DNA of 64,000 nucleotides from Cristatella mucedo. Its lineage: Eukaryota; Bryozoa; Phylactolaemata; Cristatellidae. The stretch is taken from positions 4,812,001 to 4,876,000 of the forward strand of contig WPIO01000024.1 of NCBI GenBank assembly GCA_009760855.2, read 5' to 3'. Both the position numbers and the translations under genes were made by a program. Under the pieces are notes generated by a model, which saw nothing but the letters and a program-made list of their open reading frames with translations, did no database searches and was not told the DNA's origin. Each line of letters starts with the position of its first letter. Within the stretch, counting starts at the first letter, position 1. Below, in pieces: positions 25,198 through 36,665 of this stretch.

Positions 25198-25380
25198 CTT
25201 TGTTGTTGCAGCAACGATAATAGTCTTTCTGCGTCTGGCCTAAAGATTGCTCTCCGTTGAAAATGAACATTGTCTTACCGCAGCAAATTGATTTTTTTTC
25301 AAAATGGCTGTGCTTAGTGCTCTTATTGTCGCAGCCACCCTCGTACTTGGTGATGGTGCCTTCCAAGCAGCTTACAATAG
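25198..25380 (-). CDS. Galaxin-like gene, exon A (most upstream exon found)
   Basis: The exon is 183 bp, phase 1 to phase 1. The acceptor is TTTCAG just above 25380 and the donor GTACAC just below 25198. It encodes about 61 residues. Single cysteines lie in SCLEG and GGCDN, followed by the pairs SICCGK and YRCCNN. The last base, G, joins the first two bases of exon B (AC) to make an Asp codon. The frame stays open upstream to an ATG at 25525, but that stretch has no signal peptide and no repeat pattern and precedes a good acceptor, so I treat it as intron. Confidence 0.78.
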
Positions 25381-26649
25381 CTGAAACACGAGAAGCCACT
25401 TTACTAAAGGTTTGCATCACGTGCCACCCAAGAGTTGCGGCAAAAGATCTGACCGAGTTTCTTCGCGGCAGAGCTAAATTTATGCACACTGAAATCAAGC
25501 GGCAGTCGCAGCATCCTCGAGACATTAGCGAATTTTCAAGTCCGATCTCGATGCACGAAACTGCTCACGCAAAAGGCACTCTGCAGCATTGCGATCTATC
25601 ACTTTCTTGGTGTGGATGAAAGCTGCCCGCTAACGCTCCAAAGTCGCAACGAGCTCTAGCTATGGTCCGATTCCTCTTACGATAAATTAAATACGACGTC
25701 GTTTGAACCTGCATCTTAGCCCGGGGATAAGGAGCTCGCTTTCACACCCGGGTCAGAGTTCGAGTGCAGCAGCGAGCACGAGTCTGTTGGCTTCAGGACG
25801 CACACGGCACACGGCAGCAGCTCTGGCTCTTTCGCTGGTATGTAAATGAGGCTGCTGCTTACTCGGCGGACCCTCACGCTTTAACCCCTGGATTCGCTTC
25901 TGGCGATAAGATGTCCACACTTCATGACCTACTTCACCACACCGTTGCAGCTCCAATGCTACCGTCCCCTCGAAGCACCATCTACATGGCATCTTGTGAT
26001 TTGTCGTTCCTTGCACTAAATAAAAACCTTATGGTGATCGAGCCTTAAGCTCGTATGCCCCGGGAGTTTAGAACTCTCTTTCGGCTACGATCACCACTGG
26101 CGACGATTATGCATCCTACATGGCTCAGTTAATGACACACCTGCTCAGCTACCACGGAGCAGGGCTAGTTATTGCCAGTGCATGACTCAGTTACTTTACA
26201 TGTCAGAGGTCCCATTGGCCGATGGCCTCGAGTGAAATCTTGTCTATTTTAGCATACTGGCCTATTCATAATGCCGTTTACTTGTACACGTTCGTCTAAG
26301 CACGATGTCATGCATGCCAGCAACCCTCGTTTCTTAATTCTCTTGCAGCGATCCGTAAGGTGCTTGGGTTTAGAATTTTTTCTCTTCAGACACTCTAAAA
26401 ACGACCTATTATATTTTTAATCAGTCGAGTACCTTTAAATTAGAGAATTCGGCTCATTAACGAAAGTTACCACTGGTCCATTCGCCACAGCTGATCAATG
26501 TTAGGGGAGCAATTTGCATATGCAAAATCGAACGACAAAACTCACTCCAGAAGTCTAAAAATGAAAATTGAAACTTACAATGTATATGAACAGAAAGTTC
26601 TAGAATTTGAGATTCAAATTTATAAGGCGGCTTTAATTGTGAAAAACTA
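25381..26649. other. Sequence upstream of exon A, unannotated
   Basis: It should hold intron, and possibly an upstream exon, of the galaxin-like gene. I could not find a signal-peptide-coding exon or another CC-coding segment with good borders. Frames at 25257-25619, 25753-26016 and 25764-26048 are unrecognised. Confidence 0.3.
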
Positions 26650-27720
26650 ATGGTCTTTGATTGGAATGGGAGAACAGAGACTGGGCGAAAGTTGATCACG
26701 TTCTCTTGGTTTAGTGTTGCTTTCTTGAGTAGTGACTGACTACGGCTTTTTTGAAAGGTGCTGGGACATGCCTGAGGCTAATGACATATTTTTTATATTA
26801 GCTATGCATAATTGTAGCAGATAAATGCACCTTAGAAGCAGGACAGTTGGAATAGGGACCAGAGGACAAGCTGGCTTCTTTTATTGGGGTATGAACTTCA
26901 GGACGAGGTCACTAGTGACCACCTTGAGTGTGACATTGAATCACTGCATGGAATTGAGGGACAGGATTCTAGGGGGTTGATGCCATCTTAAGGATGGACT
27001 CTCTGGTATTTTCTATTCTGTGGATAAAGAGCTGGAGAAGGGATCAGCTAGATCATCAAGGAATATCTAGGTAAATAGCTAATCTGGGAGTGGTTAAGAA
27101 AAATCTTGATCGCCGACATCATCATTTTTAGATAGTGCATTTATGATTCAAAAATGTTTTTGTGAAGCTAAACTTGGCCTTTGCTAAGATCTATTAGTAC
27201 GATATACAGTATTCCTCGTATGCCTGTTGACAAACAGTCAGTCCTGATCTTTTGTATGCTTTTGCATGCTTGCGCTTAGTAGACGCTGCTAATTTAACGT
27301 CTGCGGTAAACCATAGGTCGTGTGGGTGAGAGCACACAGTTCGCTTAGTCAGAGGTGCAAACTGGTCGAGCATATCAGCTAGCGTCGTGTTGTAGCAATC
27401 TACCAATGCTGACAGGTCGGAAGAATTGAACATCAGAGGCGAAGCAGATATTCACATTACATTACATAACATTACGAATGAGCAGCATCGATGTCAAGGG
27501 TCTCGAGATTTCGCGGTTAACAGATGATTTCAGATGAGGAAGAGGAGGGCACGCATCGTAGACTGAATGAGATCTGCATGTGGTCATACAAACAGAAATT
27601 GGTAATAATTGGTGATAAAGTGTGGCTGTATGAGAAAACTTTGTTAAGTGTGTGACCCTTGATATGAGTAGGGCCATGCTTATGAGACATAAAAGACGCC
27701 GAGTTTAGCATTTTAAATGA
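26650..27720 (-). mobile_element. LINE A internal fragment
   Basis: It covers the end of the endonuclease (HGPTHIKGHTLNKVFSYSHT, 27517-27855 frame), the linker (LVDCYNTTLADMLDQFAPLTKRTV, 27194-27433) and the start of the reverse transcriptase (NFRPVSVLPFQSKT). Frames are broken and both element ends are missing. Confidence 0.82.
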
Positions 27721-27744
27721 CGTTATGTATTTATGCTCGCTAGC

Positions 27745-27945
27745 ACTTTGCATGCTGCAATTAACCACACTTTGCATGCCGACCCTATGCATGTAACCCT
27801 TAACCATGTTATTCTTGTTGTTTTTAGAGCATGCTAACACTAACCATTCGATCATGCTTCCTACGCAGCAAATGTGAATTGCCTAGAAAGAGATTGAGTT
27901 CTCTATGGCGCTAAATCAAATGTATTCTTGTTATTATTCTTTATT
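27745..27945 (+). mobile_element. LINE A 3'-end fragment
   Basis: It opposes the preceding minus-strand fragment. It holds CATGCTGCAATTAACCACAC, the terminal region GCCTAGAAAGAGATTGAGTTCTC and a TTATTATTC tail. Confidence 0.78.
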
Positions 27946-28764
27946 AAATCCAGCTGATGTTTCTGCTATACATCTTTTTCTCAGCGACGGTTTCCAATAA
28001 GATACTTATGAAATTGTCCTGACAATCTAATATTTGTATAAACTTATTAGGGAATGATCGGATATTCTGACGACTTCCGAGTAAAAAAATGACTATGCAA
28101 ACCATGTCTAAGCCGGATGCTAAACGTGAACAAACTGTCTACATATAAAATATTTACCAATCTCTGCACCATATATGACTTGAATCACTACTTTTAAACT
28201 GTGTCTAACCACAGTTTGTTGAGCATGTCATCGAACGTCGTGGAGCTGTATTGCCTCTAATCATGAATATATGCAGCAAAATGGATCAAACCAAAAATAA
28301 AACTAATCCAGCTTCATGTGTTACCAGCAGAGCTGAACTCGCTCATTCCAAAATTCACTCTATTATGTGAATTACTAGCTGAGATATGGAATTAACAAGA
28401 CATTATGCTGTAGTGAAAATGGGGATCCTTAGAAGTCACAAGCATGGACTACAAGCCGCAAACATTAACATCAATTACCAAGGTTTGACAAGTTTGGATA
28501 CAAGTCACATATAATGCAGAGATTAATAAATGTTTCATTTTAGATAGGTTGTATTCTGTTTACATCCGGGTTAGACATGGTTTGAACAATCATTCTTTTG
28601 TTTATGTGGAAGTCGTCAGAAATTCCGATCCCATTCTTTACATACCTGTCTTTTGAAATTTATCCAAAACAAATATTCGATCGTCGGACGGATTGCACGA
28701 TTACTTTTCTGGACCTCCTCTTTACTATCCTTTGTAAAACCTAATGTTTAGCATTTTATCGCGG
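27946..28764. other. Unannotated sequence
   Basis: AT-rich, with no gene or repeat recognised. Confidence 0.35.
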
Positions 28765-28920
28765 CTTTAATATGCCCTGGTTTGGCCAAGGTGCTAGGTC
28801 CGTGCCTTTAACGTTCAAGGTCAAGGTGCTCACTTTTGCGACAGATTTCGTTGGCACGAGCACATTGGCAGCGCCTGGAAATAGATTCAGCTCTCTTAGA
28901 CGGCTATACAAATAATTTTC
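28765..28920 (+). mobile_element. Possible SINE-A remnant
   Basis: The tail GGCAGCGCCTGGAAATAGATTC...CTCTTAGACGGCTATACAAATAATT resembles the SINE-A tail. The head is poorly conserved. Confidence 0.45.
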
Positions 28921-29099
28921 GTTGCAGTCAATTTTTGGTTGGCGTTCATTAATTATCGATCCTACAAATAAATCTACCGAAAATGCGACATTCGGCGTCG
29001 GACATAGTCGGAAAGCGTGTTGCAGCGAACAGCTCCGCTATCCACTCATGCGAAAGCGTTCATGCCAAGCTTTAACGATACCGACAGCATGAGCTTAAG

Positions 29100-29603
29100 T
29101 GCGATTGGGACCAAAAGCTAGACTTGTTAGGTCCATTCCGGACTGACTCGGGTGAAGCCCGTCAGCGGCTAGCGGGGGGGGGGGTGGGGCCGGTGCGTTA
29201 CCGGCATGCTGTCGAGCGCCCGCTGCTAGGAATCAATGGCGCACCAAACTACGAGCCGCTTTCTGACGGCTTGAGGAAGCAGGGAGCTCCCCTAAGGCAC
29301 GCCATTTTTCCGGGGATCCGCAAGCGTCGTCACTCACCTGCGAAAGTCAGAATTAACAGCGAGCCCATGCGGACCGCTCTGCCGCCGCCGCATGGAGCGT
29401 CCAGCAGTGGTCTCCTCATGCTGGCTGCTGCGGCGCCGCACACTCTCTTCACGCCGCTCCGCCGCCGCAGGTGCCAATTCGTCGCAGCCGACGAACTTTA
29501 CAAAGGAGCAGACAACTTGGGAGCTGCTGACCGCGGCGACGCGTAAAGCGCGCTGTGAGAATTTGACTCACTTTCGCTCTCTCCCCACTCGCGCCGACCA
29601 ACT

Positions 29604-29659
<56 letters not shown>

Positions 29660-30200
29660 ACGGCGCCGGGGGCGGCGGCGTGCTGCACTCAAGCGCTGCC
29701 GCGACGAGACGAGCGGAGCCGCGCGAGCGAGCCGCTGCAGTTGCCGGCCAGGGAATAGAGCGGCGCGAGCTCACGTTACGTTGCCGCCTTCGTACATTCG
29801 CTGCGCCCAGCGGGCCACCGACTCGAGGCGCTAGGTACTTCCCCTCGAAACCAGCGGCCGCGGCCACGGCCGGGGGCATTTCTTTCGAATGGCGATAGCG
29901 ATTTCGAGCGAGCGCGTCGCTGTGCAAACATGGCTAGCGCTCTGAAAGCCTCGTCGGCGCGAAGTGCGTGCAAACAAGTGCCGCCGAGGCAAGCCGCGAG
30001 CTTCCGCGGACGCCTCGAGCCTCGACGGCGGCCGGTACTTCGGTGGCCACTTACGGGAAAGGCCGGGCGCGGCAGCACTCTGGCAGGCGCGGCGGAGTCG
30101 GGGCTCGCAATCAGACAAGCTGCTCGCTGAGGCGACCTTTTCAACGGCTTTCAGTCTCGCTACTGCTTGGTCCATTCCGACCGCAGCGCAATTGTACGTA
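29100..30200. promoter_or_regulatory. CpG-rich island with a CCG-repeat tract
   Basis: About 1.1 kb is markedly GC- and CpG-rich. It stops where LINE B sequence begins at 30203. Long frames occur on both strands, but they are the by-product of GC-richness and resemble no known protein. It lies about 4-5 kb upstream of exon A of the galaxin-like gene, so it could be that gene's promoter, or that of an unseen gene on the plus strand. Confidence 0.45.
29604..29659. repeat. (GCC)n trinucleotide repeat, about 18 units
   Basis: A perfect tract inside the CpG island. Read on the minus strand it is (GGC)n. Confidence 0.95.
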
Positions 30201-30202
30201 TT

Positions 30203-31050
30203 GCATCTCCGTCTGTAACTCCACAAAGTCATAAAAACCATGTGGGTGTCGCCCAGGCGAGTTTTGTCTAGCGCACTGACAGCCTAAGAGGCTTTCGGTA
30301 CGCATTCGGTAGCCAACAAACTTCGTCTCACGCATCAAAGAGAAAGTGGGAAGCATAGCAGAGTCAGGAGAGCAGTTGAGGTAATGAGTAGCATGGAAGT
30401 AGCAGCTCAGCACCGCTAAAAAGGATGAGCCATAGTCGGCAGTAGGAGAGTAGTTGTCGTTGCGTAAGAATTGTGGAAGCGAGTTACACAGTCTAGGACC
30501 TGCAGAGCTCAAGTTTCTGTCGCCAAAGGTCTTTTAAGTGGAGGAATGGAACAGCTAATTTATTGTCGACTCTGGATTTGAGGGCGCAAACAGGCTGAAA
30601 CGGATGCAGCAGTTCAGCTAGGTACGAAGGAGCCAAGCCGTGGCGGGCCTTGTGGGTCAGCGCTAGAACTTTGCTTTGTATCCGTTGGTCAACCGGCATC
30701 CATCCTAGCTCTTTTAGCAAAAGAGACACGTGCTCAAACCTCTGGGACTTGAAGACTAGCCTTGCAGCCATATTCATAGTCAGCTGCAGTGGCCTAGCTG
30801 CTTTCTTTGGCAGCCCAGCCAAAATGGAATTACAACAATCAAACCGAGACGGAACTAAGGAGCTAGTTACATTTTTTACAAGAAACTGTGGGAGACAGCT
30901 CCTGATCTTGGATAGGGATCAGACGTGATGGCTAGCTGTAGAAGCATTCTTCTGAATGAAGCTTTTCAAATTGAGGCAGTTGTCGAAACGACACCTAAAT
31001 TTCGAGCACGTAGTGATGGTCGCTCAACAGTATTACCTATTCGAAGAGCT
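30203..31050 (-). mobile_element. LINE B copy, 5'-truncated
   Basis: The 3' end GGAGATGC lies at 30203-30210 on the minus strand. C-terminal coding fragments include LPKKAARPLQLTMNMAARLV and LGWMPVDQRIQSKVLALTHKARHGLAP, with frame breaks. It begins inside the reverse-transcriptase region. Confidence 0.83.
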
Positions 31051-34000
31051 TGCTACTTTGTGACACGGCACATCGGCAGGACCTTATGATAACCTTAGGC
31101 CTATTTGCTATAGGCTACTAGCTATTAGCTATACACCTATAGATACCGGTTTTTCACAATCTCCAGTTAAGAAAGTATAGTAGGACTCAAACGTGATAGT
31201 TTCTCTCGGTGTACTTTGGGCTTCGAACCAATCAGTTGAATGCTATGTATGGCAGTCAAGTACCCCTGAGCCTCTCTGTGGTAATGAAACAGACTGCTCA
31301 CAAGGATAAAGGATTTTTTTATCTCATTATGATAATACGCTGTTCAAACATGGCTGACGCAGGACGCCTCAGTGCCCATCTCGCTGAAGGAACCAAATCT
31401 CTACCCAGGCGCTATATCACTCACTTCCAGAGAAGCACTATCGAAGGGTTAATAAAAAATACTGTAAAATTCACTTACACTAGCATGCAAAACACGCAAT
31501 TATCTGGTTTAATGGGGTAGCCGATGAAAAATGTTAAGAATTGTTAATTTATTTGAAGTTAGCATATTAAAAGATAAACTAATTACAAATGCAATCACAC
31601 ATTTTAGTGGTTTTCAGATGACTGGAACATGGTCAATAAAATTGTTATCTAAGTCCTATTTAAACCGGAAGTATAATCGAGCTCCACAAAATAACTTTCT
31701 TTGAAAATAACTGAGCCGGAACTGCGGATTTCTGGTGAACTGCGAATATTAGCTACTCAGCCCTAAACGAACCCTCAGAAAATAACTTTGGAAAATGACA
31801 AAACGTAAAACTTTCCCGGAAATGACACGCCCCTCGAGATCAAACGTCCGACTGGTAGTATAACAAGATCATAAAAGAGTAAACTCCCTGTCGGCTGGGG
31901 CCTAGTCCCGCCTCTGCTTCCCTGCCTCGCCCATAGCAACCGGCCGCAGACGGCATTCCAAGGCCCCCTCCTTATTTACTTGGCAGAAACATCTTTACAT
32001 TGGTATGTGTACATCGGATCAGAAACAGGAAGTGACTGTCGTTCGGCCAGTAGACAAAAATTAGGGACAATAATAATGAGAATTTACTGCTGCCGGGGCC
32101 GCCGTAACTAAGGAGTCCATTATCACGGCACCACATGAGTGCTGGGACAGCTTATCCAGGTCCTGTGGCCGCCATAACGCACGTGGCAATGGCCACGAGT
32201 GGTCCTTTGTTCGTCGGCCTATCAGCGTGGTGACTTGGATGGAACTAGCGCGTCGTCTACTGGAAGCCAGTCTGAAAATGTTGATTCATTTCTGTTCAAG
32301 GAAATTTAGGTGATTTCAAGTTCTCATATATGTCGTTAATAGTTGGATATTTTTGTTGGCGAATGCCGGTGAACCGCCCGGCTGTAGCGTTGTAGCGTGG
32401 ATTGACCGCCTGCGGTATGAGACCTATCGCGGATATGTTCTGCTTAGGCTGTATAAGGATCTTGTTTGGTTGACCTATACCTAAGATCAATATTTATTTA
32501 TTTATTGAATTGTTCGTGCGATGATAGCGTTTCCTAGTGCTGCCTCTTGGTTATAGCTTGGAGCTCTCAGGTTTATCTGCCAACGACAGTCCAATGCCTG
32601 CTATCACTGATGTCATATCTCCTAAAATAAGTATGCGATCACCTTAAAACTTGGGAATATATGATTGATTTTAGTAACATAATCGTTCCAGCCTTCTCGC
32701 ATGCATATTGAACCCTAGTAGATAACTTGTTTTGGTCATATCTGGCTGTGTATGTCATGCTAAGCCTTTGTGATCCTTTCACTCGCATGTCGAAAAAATG
32801 TCACAGGTAGGCTAAAAAAGTGACCCAATCAACGTGAAATTCGAAATACATGCTCGTAAGTATATGTTACCAAGTTGTATGGCGACAAATATAGTAACAA
32901 TCTTGTTTTTCGTCACCTACATACTTGGTACCTCATCAATTGTACAACTTGGTCGATACTGGGCCGATCTGTGTGAAATTTGGAATATATGTGGGGCTCA
33001 CCTGTCTTCTCCCCCCCCCCCTGTGCATTTAGGCATGATGGGTGTGTATGCATATAATGTGCCTGTCACAAAACGTCCCCGGGCTGTGGTCGTGATGACA
33101 GTCAACAGTTTGAGATGTCGATTTTTTTGTGGTGGGCGTAGCGTGGACTCGGGTGTCATTGTCTTTTGAGCGGTTTGCCATATTTCTACAATGACTGGTA
33201 GTAAATCTGGGCGATTTGGTGGTAAAGCCTTGTATGACTGAGCTGCAGTGCTACGTGACCTTGGACTTTTACAGGTCATCAGAAGGTCAACATGTCAGCT
33301 GTATCACATCAAACGATAGCTTATGTTACCAGTGTTCTTTGTGCCAATTTCATGCCATTCTTTATTGGTCCTGGTACGATATTAATAAATGTTCTTTGGG
33401 GGGACAACTTGTACTGTTAGTGGCCATTTTGGGGGGATAACTCCCACTACTAAAGTGCTCAGGAGGCACTTAGAGCCACTGGTCAGTCGAACCACTTGTT
33501 AGTAACATGCAAAGAACCGCGCACAGTGATGCAAGCCAAGAACACAGAAACAAAAATCCATTTCCTGAGGCACGGGAAAATTTGAGCGGAATCTTTAGAT
33601 GTGACTTGTATATGCAAATTCAGTGTAGGGTTGTGTGTAAATAAACGGGCGAATTAAAATAGATTGATCTTGGAGCATAGGCGTAAGTGAACTAAGCGAC
33701 CTGTAAGCCAAAAATATCTTTGAGCCACTGCCGTGCTTCATCTGCATTCGGTGAAGCTCTGACAGAATTACGTGGTATCTTGTTTGAGGAACCGAGAGAA
33801 TGAGAACAGTACTACTAGCTGCTTGCTCTGCCACAATTTGAGGTGCAGGAATATCCCTTTCTTAGGGAACTTTGGCAAACTAAGAAGTTTTACTTTAAAA
33901 AAACGTGATCGACTCTCATATCAGAGCGAGAATTTTGATGAAGTGCTCACCACCAATAGCTCTAGGTGTTTTGATGTTCAGAGTTACAAGACCATCCCAT

Positions 34001-34389
34001 CTGACAGAATTATGACATATTTTATTTAATGCATCCTTTATCTGGGTGCATGTGCACAATATCTCAAGCAGACGTTATCGGCCGTTTTCGGAACTTAAAA
34101 TCTGGCGATAACCGGAAGTCTAAAACGAGTAATACTAAGATTACACAGAAGCTGGATCTTATGTGTGCTAATGGAAGCAGAAGGAATTCTCGTAATACGT
34201 CTAAGCAGCTAGGTGTCAATGGCTCCAGGGTGATCCTTGTAGCACAGGTGCAGGCAGTGTTTAAAGGCCATATGGGATAAATCCCGAAGACCCAAAATAC
34301 AATCACTCGAGCAGCCTGTAAAATAAGGGTAAATCCAGAGCTTTAGGCCTGGTTCTTTTCTTTTTGCAATCAATACTCTCTCTTATGCC
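31051..34389. other. Long stretch without recognised gene or repeat
   Basis: Only short frames occur (for example 31209-31520 +, 32834-33169 +, 33595-33834 -), none of a known family. A C10 run lies near 33010. A short GC-richer patch at 31900-31970 contains CCCGCC and an X-box-like CCATAGCAACC, too little for a promoter call. Confidence 0.35.
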
Positions 34390-34838
34390 AATTTAATTCT
34401 CATGCACAGTATAGGCTTTCGTTCTATCCCGTTGACGCACAGCTATGACTATGCTTAGATCCGTCCCAGGCTTAGAGCAAGTCTAACTCTCTCAACTCTC
34501 TTGGGGCATATATTGAAGACATAATTGAATTGCAGCGAAATCAAAGTACTAGCTATGGGAAAACCGTAACGTGAGTCAGAAACTGGAGCATCAATCTCTC
34601 AAAATGTACTCTGCCAGCAAATCTAGTGTAGTATGTGTACGGATCCGGGTATCTTGTAGAAATTGACCTTTCACTATACAGCCACGTCAGCTCCACAATT
34701 AAGTAAGGTCAATTCATGTTACGTAACATTGCAAAAACTCCTGCCAGCTTAGACAGTGATACCACCTCCAAGTTGAGTTGGATCATGCATGTATCTCCGT
34801 CTGTAACTCCACAAAGTCATATAGACCATGTGGGTGTT

Positions 34839-35273
34839 TGTGAAAGAACACGACGCTTGCAGCCTGCGAGCACTGGGCTGAGACCTTACGATGGCTCTCT
34901 CAGACTGCCTATGCAGCCGCAAGCTCACGACCGGTGGATGGGCAGACGATGACTTGGCAGTCCTGCCCAAATCCATACCTTGGCGGTATCTGTGCGGACA
35001 TCAGTCTACCACAAACTGCCGCCAGCTGTCGGGCGGGTTCGGAACGAACAATGGCCCGACAGTGCGAAAAACAAAGCATGCATGGAATATAAGGGCTGCC
35101 GGAGGAGTACAACGGGGGGGAGAGAGATCCCTCGACGCCTTCAGCCGTCTAGTGTGTGTAGACTGGGCTTGGCCGGCGTAGCTTGAAATAAAGGTTTTGG
35201 TGTTGGAACCAGCAGACTTGTTGCTCGGTCGCGCTACCCAGCCCGACGACAGGTCGTGCGGAGGGCTGTCACA
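34839..35273 (+). repeat. 5' LTR
   Basis: 435 bp, TGTGAAAGAAC ... GGGCTGTCACA. It carries a TATA-like AATATAAGG near 35086 and a polyadenylation signal AATAAA at 35187-35192. Confidence 0.92.
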
Positions 35274-35275
35274 TT

Positions 35276-35293
35276 TGGTGGCAGCGGTGGGAT
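35276..35293 (+). promoter_or_regulatory. Primer-binding site, tRNA-Leu type
   Basis: TGGTGGCAGCGGTGGGAT lies 2 bp inside the LTR. It is the complement of the 3' end of animal tRNA-Leu (...CCCACCGCTGCCA plus CCA), recalled from known tRNA sequences. Confidence 0.75.
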
Positions 35294-35321
35294 CTAGGAC
35301 GGTCTCTCCACCGGGATCTAA

Positions 35322-36665
35322 GTGAGTATAAGCTTGCAAAAGCTGTGCATGCCAACGCGCTCTGGTCTGAAATACCAGGGAATGGAAAGCACGGAGATTA
35401 TAATAAAGGAGAATCCGAGAAGCCCTTGGGAAATACTTCTTCTGTGGAGCTTTAAGCGGGAGCAGCAATTGAAGGAGGAACGTCAGCAGATGGATGCGAA
35501 GGAGCAACGGGAACGCGATGAACGAGAGGAGCGGGAGCAGCGACGGGAGGACGAGAAGCGACGGCGACGAGAGGAGGAGCAGCAGCAACGGGAGGACGAG
35601 AAGCGACGGCAACGAGAGGAGGAGCAGCAGCAACGGGAGGACGAGAAGCGATGGCGACGAGAGGAGGAGCAGCAGCAACGGGAGGACGAGAAGCGACGGC
35701 GACGAGAGGAGGAGCAGCAGCAACGGGAGGACGAGAAGCGACGGCAACGAGAGGAGGAGCAGCAGCGACGGGAGGACGAGAAGCGACGGCGACGAGAGGA
35801 GGAGCAGCAGCAACGGGAGGACGAGAAGCGACGGCGACGAGAGGAGGAGCAGCAGCAACGGGAGGACGAGAAGCGATGGCAACGAGAGGAGCGGGAGCAG
35901 CGACGGGAGGACGAGAAGCGACGGCGACGAGAGGAGGAGCAGCGACGGGAGAACGAGAAGCGACGGCAACGAGAGGAGGAGCAGCAGCAACGGGAGGACG
36001 AGAAGCGACGGCGACGAGAGGAGGAGCAGCAACGGGAGGACGAGAAGCGACGGCAACGACAGGAGCGGGAGCAGCGACGGGAGGACGAGAAGCGACGGCA
36101 ACGAGAGGAGGAGCAGCAGCGACGGGAGGACGAGAAGCGACGGCGACGACAGGAGGAGCAGCGACGGGAGGACGAGAAGCGACGGCAACGAGAGGAGGAG
36201 CAGCAGCAACGGGAGGACGAGAAGCGACGGCGACGAGAGGAGGAGCAGCAACGGGAGAACGAGAAGCGACGGCAACGACAGGAGTGGGAGCAGCGACGGG
36301 AGGACGAGAAGCGATGGCAACGAGAGGAGCAGGAGCGGAGACAAGAGAAGTTGGAGCAATGTCTTCGGACATACCTAGAGCTGGCATTTCCGCGCAAGGT
36401 CAAGCTTGAGGAGCAGCAGGCCGAGCTTGAGGAGCAGGAAGGAGGTGGCCCAGCCACTCCAGTTAGGAGCCGAGCCAGCCTCAGTGGAGGAGGTCTTGAA
36501 CCCCGAGCTGCTATTTGGGGCCCAATTCGAGGAGGACATCTTTCAGGGCGGGCGCGAACGGAGGAGACTTACCCGCCGGGAGAGACGGGAATGCAGGCGG
36601 AACCGCCAGACAGAGTTCGAGAGCCGGCCGGCAGCAGAGACAGCCGAGCCTGTAGTCGGGCTTAG
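35322..36665 (+). CDS. Gag-like protein with long charged coiled coil (LTR element)
   Basis: 447 codons; Met at 35349 (MPTRSGLKY) is an alternative start. Residues about 55-350 are a tandem array of a 15-residue unit, REEEQQQREDEKRRR with Q/R/W variants. The array is strongly charged, with hydrophobic residues almost absent, and should form a rigid helix or coiled coil. The part from about residue 353 (CLRTYLELAFPRK) returns to ordinary composition. After about 36400 this frame looks random (Gly/Arg/Pro-rich), while the +1 frame looks coding, so the real product probably shifts or was fused there. No CCHC zinc knuckle is seen. Confidence 0.6.
   Translation: MSISLQKLCMPTRSGLKYQGMESTEIIIKENPRSPWEILLLWSFKREQQLKEERQQMDAKEQRERDEREEREQRREDEKRRRREEEQQQREDEKRRQREEEQQQREDEKRWRREEEQQQREDEKRRRREEEQQQREDEKRRQREEEQQRREDEKRRRREEEQQQREDEKRRRREEEQQQREDEKRWQREEREQRREDEKRRRREEEQRRENEKRRQREEEQQQREDEKRRRREEEQQREDEKRRQRQEREQRREDEKRRQREEEQQRREDEKRRRRQEEQRREDEKRRQREEEQQQREDEKRRRREEEQQRENEKRRQRQEWEQRREDEKRWQREEQERRQEKLEQCLRTYLELAFPRKVKLEEQQAELEEQEGGGPATPVRSRASLSGGGLEPRAAIWGPIRGGHLSGRARTEETYPPGETGMQAEPPDRVREPAGSRDSRACSRA
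35500..36345 (+). repeat. 45-bp minisatellite inside the gag-like frame
   Basis: About 19 units, mostly 45 bp, with 42- and 39-bp variants that keep the frame. The unit contains GAGGAGGAGCAGCAGCAACG and GGAGGACGAGAAGCGACGG. It has no stop codon in any of the six frames. Confidence 0.9.

Larger units (their letters stand above)
762..25380 (-). other. Galaxin-like di-cysteine repeat gene (partial, six exons)
   Basis: This is the span of a multi-exon gene read from right to left. Six open segments rich in Cys-Cys pairs each have an AG acceptor and a GT donor on the minus strand, and their phases agree at every junction. Joined, they give 963 bp, or 321 residues, with 14 CC pairs spaced as in galaxins (CCG-x-x-x-Y-N ... 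CC-x-G). Galaxins are secreted repeat proteins of the coral skeletal matrix; relatives occur in many other invertebrates, and one in squid is linked to control of symbiotic bacteria. Introns are 136 bp, 5.5 kb, 7.4 kb, 7.4 kb and 3.2 kb, the large ones filled with LINE and SINE copies. I found no signal-peptide exon or stop codon, so both ends are missing. The family call is from the cysteine pattern alone; another CC-repeat secreted protein is possible. Confidence 0.8.

Noticed and set aside
25381-25525. ATG at 25525 as the start of the galaxin-like protein
   Set aside because: There is no signal peptide and no CC repeat, and a good TTTCAG acceptor follows at 25381. A secreted protein should begin in another exon.
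29392-29927. Poly-Pro, poly-Arg, poly-Ala and poly-Gly frames in the GC-rich island
   Set aside because: They are products of the (GCC)n tract and high GC. No domain, splice site or consistent frame supports them.
35001-36457. Long minus-strand frames (Leu/Pro/Ser-rich, Ala/Pro/Val-rich, Ser/Cys/Arg-rich) and further plus-strand frames
   Set aside because: They are shadows of the 45-bp repeat, which has no stops in any frame. Only the charged coiled-coil frame connects to non-repeat coding sequence on both sides.
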